Shown here one piece after another: positions 1 to 6,561 of a stretch of 11,748 nucleotides of DNA (its first letter is position 1; every line of letters starts with the position of its first letter). The translations under genes and the position numbers were made by a program. Below the pieces are notes generated by a model that saw nothing but the letters and a program-made list of their open reading frames with translations, had not been told where the DNA came from and ran no database searches. This stretch comes from Clostridiales bacterium (GTDB lineage Bacteria; Bacillota; Clostridia; Christensenellales; JAISNN01), in assembly GCA_031289865.1 (NCBI GenBank), contig JAITOQ010000023.1:1-11748 (forward strand), in the 5' to 3' direction.

Positions 1-10
1 TTTTAGTCCG

Positions 11-47
11 TCCTTGAGAACAATTTCTCAAGGATTTTTTGTTTTTT
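11..47 (+). terminator. Intrinsic terminator / attenuator ahead of trpE, probable T-box 3' end
   Basis: A perfect 10-bp stem (11-20 with 25-34, loop CAAT) is followed by a T-rich tract (TTTTTTGTTTTTT) and lies only 22 bases before the trpE start. A terminator this close to the first gene of a biosynthetic operon points to attenuation rather than the end of an upstream gene. The bases TTTTAGTCCGTCCTTGAG resemble the 3' part of Firmicute T-box leaders, where this strand pairs either with the T-box bulge region or within the terminator. The diagnostic T-box sequence and specifier loop would lie left of the window, so the T-box reading is inference. The hairpin itself is seen directly. Confidence 0.8.
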
Positions 48-69
48 AAAAGCATAAAAAAGGAGCGAT

Positions 70-1536
70 ATGATTTATCCGTTATTCAAGGACTTAAGCA
101 CTTATCTCAAGGATTACAAAACAATACCGATATCGGCGACGGTACCTACGGGCGGTAAGCTGCCGACAGAAGTATTTCGCATTCTCAAAAATCACAGCCG
201 TCACGCTTACATTTTGGAGAGCTTAGAGGACACGGGCGAGCGCGGTCGCTACACCTTTTTGGGCTATGACCCTAAGCTGTGCGTGAGCTGTACGGACGGG
301 GTGCTGTCGATAAACGGCGGTGCGGAATTGAAGTTTGAGACGGATTCGCCGAGGAAGTATATCGAGCAAATTATAGCCGACAACAAAAGCCCTTTTTTTG
401 AGGAGCTGCCGCCGTTTACGGGCGGCTTGGTCGGATATTTTTCGTACGACTATATCAAGTATGCGGAGCCGACGCTGAAACTTGACGCGCATGACGAGGA
501 GGGGTTTAAGGACGTCGACCTCATGCTGTTTGACAAGGTGATAGCATTCGACCACCTCAAAAAAGAAATCGCACTCATCGTAAACATGAAAACCGACGCG
601 CCGAAGGAGAATTACAACCGCGCAGTATGCGAGATCGAGAGCCTTGAACGGCTGATTTTTGAGGGGACGCCCGCGGAGATGCCGAAATTGGTCTTAAAAA
701 GCGGCTTTTCGCACCTTTTTGACGAAGCGGAATATTGCGCAATGGTCGAGAAGGCTAAACACCGCATAAGAGAGGGCGACATATTCCAAGTGGTTTTGGC
801 GAATCGGCTGTCGGCGGAGGCGGATGGCAGCCTGTTTGGGACGTATTTGACGCTAAGGGAAACGAATCCGTCGCCGTATATGTTCTATTTTAGCAGCGAC
901 GACCTTGAAATCGCCGGCGCGTCGCCCGAAACTTTGGTAAAACTGAAGCACGGCGAGTTGTTTACCTTTCCGCTTGCGGGGACGCGTCCGCGTGGAAAGA
1001 CGCGGGAGGAGGACGAGGAACTTGAGCGCGGTTTGTTGAACGACCCAAAGGAGCTCTCTGAGCACAACATGCTTGTAGACCTCGGACGGAACGACATTGG
1101 AAAAATCAGTAAATTCGGGACGGTCGCCGTCAAAAAATATCTCTCTGTACTTCGTTTTTCGCATGTCATGCATATCGGTTCGACGGTGAGAGGGGAGATA
1201 CGGGACGGGTTGGGCGCGCTTGACGCGATAGACGCGGTGCTTCCGGCGGGTACGCTTTCGGGCGCGCCTAAGCTCCGCGCTATGGAAATCATAAACGAGC
1301 TCGAAGGGCATAAGCGCGGAATCTACGGCGGCGCGATAGGTTATATCGGTTTTTCGGGAAACGCGGACACTTGTATAGCGATCCGCATTGCCTTTAAAAA
1401 GAACGGCAAGGTCTTTGTCCGTTCGGGCGCGGGGATTGTCGCGGACAGCGTTGCGGAGAGCGAATTTAGGGAATGCGAAAATAAAGCGGGAGCGGTAGTA
1501 CGGGCTATTGAGAGAGAAAGCAATGTTGAGAGTTGA
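70..1536 (+). CDS. trpE: Anthranilate synthase component I (TrpE)
   Basis: This is the large subunit of anthranilate synthase, which converts chorismate to anthranilate using ammonia delivered by TrpG. It acts in the cytoplasm at the first committed step of tryptophan synthesis. The 488-residue length is usual for the family. The N-terminal domain carries ILES at residues 48-51, matching the LLES motif of the tryptophan feedback site. The C-terminal chorismate-binding domain shows GDIFQVV, NPSPYMFY, GASPE, PLAGTRPRG, LVDLGRNDIG, GTLSGAPK and RSGAGIVADS, all typical and intact. The ATG at 70 follows AAGGAG with good spacing. There is no fused glutaminase domain; TrpG is separate. The stop codon lies inside the first units of a GTTGAAA-like heptamer array, so the last few residues (about ESNVES) are repeat-encoded. 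The protein contains no tryptophan. PabB is the main alternative, but the complete trp context and ILES motif argue for TrpE. Confidence 0.97.
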   Translation: MIYPLFKDLSTYLKDYKTIPISATVPTGGKLPTEVFRILKNHSRHAYILESLEDTGERGRYTFLGYDPKLCVSCTDGVLSINGGAELKFETDSPRKYIEQIIADNKSPFFEELPPFTGGLVGYFSYDYIKYAEPTLKLDAHDEEGFKDVDLMLFDKVIAFDHLKKEIALIVNMKTDAPKENYNRAVCEIESLERLIFEGTPAEMPKLVLKSGFSHLFDEAEYCAMVEKAKHRIREGDIFQVVLANRLSAEADGSLFGTYLTLRETNPSPYMFYFSSDDLEIAGASPETLVKLKHGELFTFPLAGTRPRGKTREEDEELERGLLNDPKELSEHNMLVDLGRNDIGKISKFGTVAVKKYLSVLRFSHVMHIGSTVRGEIRDGLGALDAIDAVLPAGTLSGAPKLRAMEIINELEGHKRGIYGGAIGYIGFSGNADTCIAIRIAFKKNGKVFVRSGAGIVADSVAESEFRECENKAGAVVRAIERESNVES

Positions 1537-1566
1537 AAATTGAAAGTTGAGGGTTGAAAGTTGAGG
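1525..1566 (+). repeat. GTTGAAA-type heptamer array after trpE
   Basis: About six 7-base units of the form GTTGAAA, GTTGAGA or ATTGAAA run head to tail and overlap the trpE stop codon. The same family recurs after trpC, before trpF (inverted) and after the FMN glutamate synthase gene. Confidence 0.85.
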
Positions 1567-1579
1567 ACAAAATATTGTT

Positions 1580-1680
1580 AATGCAAAATGCAGAATGCAG
1601 AATGCAAAATTGCGGATTTTTAAAAGAGTAGGTGTCATTCTGAGCGGAGCGAAGAATCTAAAACGATTTCTCCGAATCAC
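1580..1680 (+). repeat. About 100-bp dispersed intergenic element, copy A (forward)
   Basis: The element begins with a heptamer array of TGCAAAA/TGCAGAA units (about 1580-1612). It continues with TTGCGGATTTT, then a core starting GTGTCATTCTGAGCGGAGCG, and ends with ACGATTTCTCCGAATCAC. A near-identical copy lies in reverse orientation at 10720-10817, a truncated forward copy at 3588-3686, and a decayed copy near 4535-4615. Translation of the core gives the CHSERSEESQ peptide often mis-annotated as protein in Clostridia. It is non-coding here. Confidence 0.85.
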
Positions 1681-1759
1681 ACCTAATCGGAATCCGATTT
1701 TATGTTTTGGCAATAATACCGCTTCCGTTTGAGATTCTTCGCTTCGCTCAGAATGACAC
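1632..1759 (+). repeat. 34-bp inverted repeat pair (MITE-like hairpin) between trpE and trpG
   Basis: The arm at 1632-1665 and the arm at 1726-1759 are reverse complements at 32 of 34 positions by my reading. Each contains the CATTCTGAGCG...GAAGAATCT core. The 60-base interior holds a small perfect palindrome, ATCGGA-A-TCCGAT (1686-1698). In RNA this would fold into a long hairpin. There is no transposase and no T-tract after it, so it is a non-autonomous palindromic element and not an obvious terminator. Confidence 0.85.
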
Positions 1760-1868
1760 AGGCTTTTTATGCGGATATGGGACGATGTGGACAGTAGACA
1801 TCGGCTGTTAAGAGAAACCTTAAAGTCGGTATAGAACTTATAAATTACGAAAATTTTTGAAAAGAGCG

Positions 1869-1903
1869 CGAGAAAGAATTTTTGAAAAAAATTTTGTCTC
1901 GCA
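1869..1903 (+). other. Strong hairpin in the trpG leader
   Basis: GCGAGA (1869-1874) pairs with TCTCGC (1898-1903). After one A/G mismatch, nine more pairs including one G-U continue inward to a GAA loop. No T-run follows, so it is unlikely to terminate transcription by itself. It sits about 33 bases before the trpG start and could be an mRNA processing or stability structure. That role is inference. Confidence 0.5.
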
Positions 1904-1936
1904 CCTCTAATCTCAGAAAATAAAAAGGAGTTATCC

Positions 1937-2512
1937 ATGATATTATTGATTGACAATTACGACAGTTTTTCGTACAATCTTTATCAGTTAATCGGCGGTA
2001 TAGATCCGAATATTTCCGTGGTCAGAAACGACAAAATCACGCTAAAAGAGATCGAGGCGTTATCGCCGTCGCATATCGTGATTTCTCCCGGTCCGGGGCG
2101 GCCGGAGGACGCGGGGATTTGTCCCGAAGTCATTCGGCACTTTGCGGGAAAAATCCCGATATTCGGCGTGTGTTTGGGGCATCAAGCGATATGTCAAGTG
2201 TTCGGAGCGACGGTCGGATATGCGAGGGAGCTTATGCACGGCAAGCCGTCGGAGATTAGGGTAGACGCGACTTGTCCTGTTTTTCGGGGGCTTCCCGAAA
2301 CCGTTCGCGGAGCGCGCTATCATTCGCTTGCCGCGGACAAGGACACAATCCCCAAATGCCTTAGGGTGACGGCGGTCACGGCGGACGGTGAGGTGATGGC
2401 GGTCATGCACCGTGACGCACCCGTATTCGGCGTACAGTTTCACCCCGAATCGATTTTGACGGAACACGGAAAAGTCATTTTGGAAAACTTTTTGAATTTG
2501 GGCAACCGCTGA
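1937..2512 (+). CDS. trpG: Anthranilate synthase component II, glutamine amidotransferase (TrpG)
   Basis: This class I glutamine amidotransferase hydrolyses glutamine and passes ammonia to TrpE. At 191 residues it is a normal stand-alone TrpG/PabA. The oxyanion-region motif PGPGRPEDAG (51-60), the nucleophile Cys79 in GVCLGHQAI, and the catalytic His169 and Glu171 in VQFHPESILTEHG are all present. AAGGAG at 1924-1929 places the start at the ATG at 1937. Unlike most junctions in this operon, about 400 bases of repeat-rich DNA and a hairpin separate it from trpE, so the two subunit genes may not be expressed at an equal ratio unless transcription reads through. It could also serve p-aminobenzoate synthesis, since TrpG and PabA cannot be told apart by sequence. 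No tryptophan residue is present. Confidence 0.96.
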   Translation: MILLIDNYDSFSYNLYQLIGGIDPNISVVRNDKITLKEIEALSPSHIVISPGPGRPEDAGICPEVIRHFAGKIPIFGVCLGHQAICQVFGATVGYARELMHGKPSEIRVDATCPVFRGLPETVRGARYHSLAADKDTIPKCLRVTAVTADGEVMAVMHRDAPVFGVQFHPESILTEHGKVILENFLNLGNR

Positions 2513-2566
2513 TTAAGTTGTGCAAAAAGGTCTAAGAAAAGAACCGAAAAAAGGAGCGTATGCGTT

Positions 2567-3577
2567 ATGATAAAGGAAGCTATAATAAAGGCGGCAAACC
2601 GCGAGAATCTATCTTACGAAATGACGGAAGCCGTGATGGACGAAATCATGCGCGGCGAGGCGAGCGGGATACAGATGGCGGCATACCTTACCGCAATGTC
2701 GGTCAAGGGCGAAACCATAGACGAGATCACCGCGTCCGCGGCGGGAATGCGGAAGCATTGTATCCGCTTGCTGCACGATATGGACGTGCTTGAAATAGTG
2801 GGGACGGGCGGCGACCGCTCAAACTCCTTTAACATATCCACGACCTCGGCAATCGTCGTAGCCGCGTCGGGAATCCCCGTCGCAAAGCACGGCAACCGCG
2901 CCGCGTCGAGTAAATGCGGCGCGGCTGACGTCCTCGAAGCACTCGGTGCGGATATCACAATCCCGCCCGAAAAAAGTCTTGCGCTTCTCAAAAAACTCAA
3001 CCTATGCTTTCTCTTTGCGCAAAACTATCACATTTCGATGAAATACGTCGCGCCCGTTCGCCGCGAGCTGGGTATCCGTACGATATTTAATATCTTAGGC
3101 CCGCTTGCAAATCCCGCGGGCGCGAACATTCAGCTTCTTGGGGTCTACAGCGACGATTTGATCGAGCCTATGGCGCGGGTCATGTCCAATCTCGGAGTGA
3201 AGAACGGACTTGTCGTACACGGTCAGGACGGGTTGGACGAGATTTCCGCCGCCGCGCCGACTAACGTCTGTGAGATTCGGAACGGAAGCTTCAAAACCTA
3301 TGTTTTGACGCCCGAAGAATTCGGACTTGTATGCTGTAAAAAAGAGGACTTAGAGGGCGGAATTCCGGCGGAAAACGCAGCGATTACACGCGCAGTCCTA
3401 TCGGGGGAAAGGAGCGCGAGACGCTCCGCCGTCTTATTAAATTCGGCGGCGGCAATCTATGCGGCGCGCCCCGACCTCTCTATCGGAGAGGGGATAAGAA
3501 TTGCGGAAAAAACTATAGACAGCGGAAAAGCCATGGAAACGTTGGAGAGCTTTATCAGAATGTCGAAGGAAAGTTGA
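2567..3577 (+). CDS. trpD: Anthranilate phosphoribosyltransferase (TrpD)
   Basis: TrpD transfers phosphoribose from PRPP to anthranilate, giving phosphoribosyl-anthranilate. The 336-residue length is standard. The N-terminal helical region is followed by the PRPP/pyrophosphate loop GTGGD at residues 79-83, NISTTSA, and KHGNRAASS at 107-115, where many homologues have KHGNRSVSS. RRELGIRTIFNILGPLANP and the HGQDGLDEIS region complete the family pattern. An ATG at 2560 lies seven bases upstream in another frame, but AAGGAG at 2551-2556 is 10 bases from 2567 and only 3 from 2560, so 2567 is chosen. The 54-base gap from trpG has no repeat. The stop lies in an AGTTGATGA context just before the next repeat block. 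Confidence 0.97.
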   Translation: MIKEAIIKAANRENLSYEMTEAVMDEIMRGEASGIQMAAYLTAMSVKGETIDEITASAAGMRKHCIRLLHDMDVLEIVGTGGDRSNSFNISTTSAIVVAASGIPVAKHGNRAASSKCGAADVLEALGADITIPPEKSLALLKKLNLCFLFAQNYHISMKYVAPVRRELGIRTIFNILGPLANPAGANIQLLGVYSDDLIEPMARVMSNLGVKNGLVVHGQDGLDEISAAAPTNVCEIRNGSFKTYVLTPEEFGLVCCKKEDLEGGIPAENAAITRAVLSGERSARRSAVLLNSAAAIYAARPDLSIGEGIRIAEKTIDSGKAMETLESFIRMSKES

Positions 3578-3587
3578 TGATTTTTAA

Positions 3588-3686
3588 ATGCAGAATGCAG
3601 AATGCAGAATGCAGAATTGCGGATATAATAGAAGTCGGTGTCATTCTGAGCGTAGCGAAGAATCTCAAACGATAGTTAGGAGAATC
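3588..3686 (+). repeat. Dispersed element, copy B (truncated, forward), between trpD and trpC
   Basis: Four perfect TGCAGAA heptamers (from 3589) lead through TTGCGGAT to the core at 3638-3665 (GTGTCATTCTGAGCGTAGCG onwards, ending GAAGAATCT) and then CAAACGAT. Similarity to copy A then fades into the ribosome site of trpC. This block translates to the spurious MQNAECRMQN and CHSERSEESQT peptides that would wrongly extend TrpC at its N-terminus. Confidence 0.85.
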
Positions 3687-4475
3687 ATGATTTTAGATAA
3701 ATTAGCAAAAAGCACTTTTTTGCGTGTGGAAGAAAGAAAGAAAGAAATCCCCTTAGGCGAGTTGAGAGAGAGGGCATTGTCGCCGTTCGTAAGCGGGCTT
3801 TTTCCCTTTGAAAACGCGATAAAAAAAGAGGGTCTATCCTTTATTTGCGAGGTAAAAAAAGCCTCGCCGTCAAAAGGCTTGATTGCGGAGAATTTTCCGT
3901 ATAGAGAGATAGCGGAGGGGTATGAGAGAAACGGCGCGGACGCGGTGTCGGTACTCACCGAACCCGAATATTTTTTGGGGGACGACAGCTATCTGACCGA
4001 AATCAAGAGCGCGGTGAGCATTCCCGTTTTGAGGAAAGATTTTACGATAGACGAGTACCAAATCTATGAGGCGAAGCTCCTTGGCGCGGACGCGGTACTG
4101 CTGATATGCGCGCTCCTCGACACCGAAAAGCTAAAAGGCTTTATTGCGGCGGCGGATTTGCTCGGACTCTCCGCGCTCGTTGAGGCGCATACGGAGAGCG
4201 AGATTGTTTCCGCGCTCCGTGCGGGCGCAAGGCTTATCGGCGTAAACAATAGGGATTTAAAGACCTTTACGGTCGATCTCGAAACGAGTATTGAGCTCCG
4301 AAAACTTGTACCGCACGGTATCCCGTTTGTGTCGGAGAGCGGTATCGCGACGGCACGCGATATAGAACGCTTGGTAACGCACGGGATAGACGGAGTATTG
4401 ATAGGCGAAACCTTGATGAGAGCGGAAAAACCGTGGAAGAAGTTGAAAGAGCTAATAAAGAGTAGTAAAAATTGA
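3687..4475 (+). CDS. trpC: Indole-3-glycerol phosphate synthase (TrpC)
   Basis: TrpC closes the indole ring, converting carboxyphenylamino-deoxyribulose phosphate to indole-3-glycerol phosphate with loss of CO2 and water. The product of 262 residues is a single (beta/alpha)8 barrel, not fused to TrpF. Family catalytic motifs are present in order: CEVKKASPSKG (Glu55, Lys57), PVLRKDF, ALVEAH, GVNNRDL and VSESGI. The open frame extends 33 codons further upstream, but that part is translated repeat DNA. The ATG at 3687 is preceded by TAGGAGA (3677-3683) and gives the usual N-terminus MILDKLAKST. The ribosome site sits where the upstream repeat element decays. The stop codon falls in an ATTGAAA unit that opens the next heptamer array. 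One tryptophan is present, near the C-terminus (EKPWKK). Confidence 0.96.
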   Translation: MILDKLAKSTFLRVEERKKEIPLGELRERALSPFVSGLFPFENAIKKEGLSFICEVKKASPSKGLIAENFPYREIAEGYERNGADAVSVLTEPEYFLGDDSYLTEIKSAVSIPVLRKDFTIDEYQIYEAKLLGADAVLLICALLDTEKLKGFIAAADLLGLSALVEAHTESEIVSALRAGARLIGVNNRDLKTFTVDLETSIELRKLVPHGIPFVSESGIATARDIERLVTHGIDGVLIGETLMRAEKPWKKLKELIKSSKN

Positions 4476-4658
4476 AAATGGAAAGTTGAAAGTTGAAAAT
4501 TAAAGGTCGCTTCCCTCCGATAAAAAGCGAGTATCATTCTTCGCATCGCTTAGGATGCCCCCAACTTTTCTTTAAAATCCGCAATTCTGCATTCTGCATT
4601 TTGCATTCTGCATTAAAAAATCCTTAATTTTCAACTCTCAACTCTCAACTTTCAACTT
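4471..4658 (+). repeat. Composite palindromic repeat block between trpC and trpF
   Basis: The block is nested. A forward GTTGAAA-type array (4471-4501) is followed by a decayed reverse-orientation core (4535-4561, CATTCTTCGCATCGCTTAGG onwards). Then come a reverse TGCAGAA array (about 4581-4615) and a reverse GTTGAAA-type array (4626-4658, reading TTTCAACTCTCAACTCTCAAC). The outer GTTGAAA arrays are therefore inverted repeats bracketing the inner modules. No gene or promoter was recognised in the roughly 200 bases. Confidence 0.85.
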
Positions 4659-4678
4659 AAAAAAGTATCGAGGTATTC

Positions 4679-5377
4679 ATGATAAAAATAAAAATATGCG
4701 GTCTGTTCCGCGGGGAGGACGCGCTTGCGGTAAATGCGGCGGTTCCCGATTTTGTCGGCTTTGTCTTTGTAAAAGGGCGCAGGCGATATTGCTCACCCGT
4801 TTTGGCGGGGGAGCTTAGGAAAAAAATCGCGCCCGAAATCCTCTCCGTCGGAGTCTTTCAAGACGAGGACGCGGAGGGTATAGAGGAGCTTTACGCGAGG
4901 GGGATTATCTCTTTTGCGCAATTGCACGGAGGGGAGAGCGCGGAATATGTCGCGGCTTTAAAAAAACGTTGTCCGCGTCTTTCCGTCATAAAAGCACTTT
5001 GCGCGGACGGCGAAACGGGCGGTTTAATGAGTGCGGTCACACGAACGGTGCAAGCGGACGGTTTAAAACAAACGAACGCCGCTTCCGCGCTCAATGAATT
5101 TTTGAGAGAGCAAGCCGCGCTTTATGTCCGTGCGGGCGCGGATTTTCTGTTGTTTGACAGCGGGAGCGGAGGGACGGGACGCGCCTTTGACAGAAGCGTT
5201 TTACGCGGTATAGACTCGCCGTTTTTTATTGCGGGCGGGATAAATTCGGACAATATAGAGGCGGTGCTGTCCTTTAAGCCGTATGCCGTGGATATCAGCG
5301 GCGGCGCGGAGACGGACGGATTAAAGGATGCGGAAAAGATAATTAAATTGACGGAGACCGTCAGAGGGAGTAAGTGA
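4679..5377 (+). CDS. trpF: Phosphoribosylanthranilate isomerase (TrpF)
   Basis: TrpF performs the Amadori rearrangement of phosphoribosyl-anthranilate to carboxyphenylamino-deoxyribulose phosphate, the substrate of TrpC. The start motif KIKICGL supplies the general base Cys7. LLFDSGSGGTG carries the general acid Asp160, followed by FIAGGI and VDISGGAE phosphate-binding turns. GFVFVKGRRRY and QLHGGE are also typical. At 232 residues it is about 25 longer than many homologues. The extra length lies between VIKAL (103-107) and the catalytic aspartate, roughly residues 108-150. The ATG at 4679 follows GAGG (4670-4673), right after the inverted repeat array. The stop overlaps a possible GTG of trpB. 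No tryptophan is present. Confidence 0.95.
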   Translation: MIKIKICGLFRGEDALAVNAAVPDFVGFVFVKGRRRYCSPVLAGELRKKIAPEILSVGVFQDEDAEGIEELYARGIISFAQLHGGESAEYVAALKKRCPRLSVIKALCADGETGGLMSAVTRTVQADGLKQTNAASALNEFLREQAALYVRAGADFLLFDSGSGGTGRAFDRSVLRGIDSPFFIAGGINSDNIEAVLSFKPYAVDISGGAETDGLKDAEKIIKLTETVRGSK

Positions 5378-5379
5378 AT

Positions 5380-6561
5380 ATGAAAGGCAGATTTGGTGAG
5401 TTCGGGGGGCAGTACATTCCCGAAACCTTGATGAACGAGGTAAAACGGTTGGAGGAAAGCTATGAGTTTTACAAAAACGACCCGTCCTTTGCAGCGGAAT
5501 TAAACGGGCTGTTAAAAAATTATGCGGGGCGTCCGTCGCTCCTCTATTATGCCGAAAAGATGACGCGGAATTTGGGCGGCGCGAGGATATATCTCAAGCG
5601 CGAGGACTTAAATCATACGGGTTCGCACAAGATTAACAATGTTTTGGGGCAGACGCTTTTAGCCAAAAGAATGGGCAAGACCCGCGTGATTGCGGAGACG
5701 GGCGCGGGACAGCACGGCGTTGCGACCGCGACCGCCGCCGCGCTTTTGGGACTTGAGTGCGAGATATTCATGGGAAAAGAGGACACGGAGCGTCAAGCCT
5801 TAAACGTCTACCGCATGGAGCTTTTGGGCGCGAAGGTGAACGCGGTGACAAGCGGTACGATGACCCTAAAGGACGCCGTAAACGAAACCATGCGGGACTG
5901 GACGGGGCGAGTACACGACACTCTCTATGTATTGGGTTCGGTTATGGGACCGCACCCGTTCCCGACGATAGTGCGCGACTTTCAGAGCGTGATAGGTAAG
6001 GAGACACGCGAACAGCTCCTTGAAAAAGAGGGAAAGCTCCCTTACGCAGTCCTTGCGTGCGTCGGGGGCGGGAGCAATGCGATGGGGATGTTTTACCGTT
6101 TTATAGAGGATAAGAGCGTAAAATTGATAGGCTGTGAGGCGGCGGGACGCGGTATAGACACGCCCGAAAACGCCGCGACGATAGCCAACGGGAGCGTGGG
6201 GATATTCCACGGTATGAAATCGTATTTTTGTCAAAATGAGGAGGGGCAAATCGCGCCCGTCTATTCCATATCGGCGGGTTTGGATTACCCCGGTATAGGA
6301 CCCGAACACGCATATCTCTACAAGTCGGGACGTGCGGAGTACGTTCCCGTGACGGACTCCGAGGCGGTCGCGGCGTTTGAATACCTTGCGCGGACGGAGG
6401 GGATCATCTGCGCTATAGAGAGCGCGCACGCGGTCGCGCACGCTATGAAGATAGCGAAAGATATACCGAACACGGAAAGTATCGTTATATGCCTTTCGGG
6501 ACGGGGCGACAAGGATGTCGCGGCTATTGCGAGATATAGGGGGATTAAACTTTATGAGTAG
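5380..6561 (+). CDS. trpB: Tryptophan synthase beta chain (TrpB)
   Basis: TrpB is the PLP-dependent subunit that condenses indole with serine to give tryptophan, in an alpha2-beta2 complex with TrpA. With the ATG at 5380 it has 393 residues, as in the TrpB1 family. It opens with the typical GRFGEFGGQYIPETLM. The PLP lysine is Lys84 in HTGSHKINN, the catalytic glutamate is Glu106 in AETGAGQHG, and the phosphate loop is CVGGGSNAMG. SAGLDYPGIGPEHAYL and CLSGRGDKD near the C-terminus are also family hallmarks. A GTG at 5374 could start the same frame, but AGAGGGAG (5363-5370) is better spaced for 5380. The last 8 bases overlap trpA, which suggests translational coupling. Only one tryptophan is present (RDWTGR). 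Confidence 0.97.
   Translation: MKGRFGEFGGQYIPETLMNEVKRLEESYEFYKNDPSFAAELNGLLKNYAGRPSLLYYAEKMTRNLGGARIYLKREDLNHTGSHKINNVLGQTLLAKRMGKTRVIAETGAGQHGVATATAAALLGLECEIFMGKEDTERQALNVYRMELLGAKVNAVTSGTMTLKDAVNETMRDWTGRVHDTLYVLGSVMGPHPFPTIVRDFQSVIGKETREQLLEKEGKLPYAVLACVGGGSNAMGMFYRFIEDKSVKLIGCEAAGRGIDTPENAATIANGSVGIFHGMKSYFCQNEEGQIAPVYSISAGLDYPGIGPEHAYLYKSGRAEYVPVTDSEAVAAFEYLARTEGIICAIESAHAVAHAMKIAKDIPNTESIVICLSGRGDKDVAAIARYRGIKLYE

Noticed and set aside
1883..1912. Promoter before trpG (TTGAAA, 18 bases, TCTAAT)
   Set aside because: The -10 lacks the key second A and the -35 is part of a hairpin. A chance match in AT-rich DNA is more likely.
853..1956. Long minus-strand open frame of 367 codons over trpE and the trpE-trpG gap
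   Set aside because: It is antisense to trpE and its other part is translated repeat DNA (CHSERSEESQ-type peptide). There is no credible family match or coding pattern.
2560..2793. ATG seven bases before trpD opening a 77-codon frame
   Set aside because: The product is low-complexity (GGKPRES, RDGRNHARRGERD) and overlaps trpD. The ribosome site is only 3 bases from this ATG but well spaced for 2567.
3588..3686. N-terminal extension of TrpC by 33 residues
   Set aside because: The added residues are translated TGCAGAA heptamers and the CATTCTGAGCG element. The internal ATG at 3687 has a good ribosome site and the family-like N-terminus.
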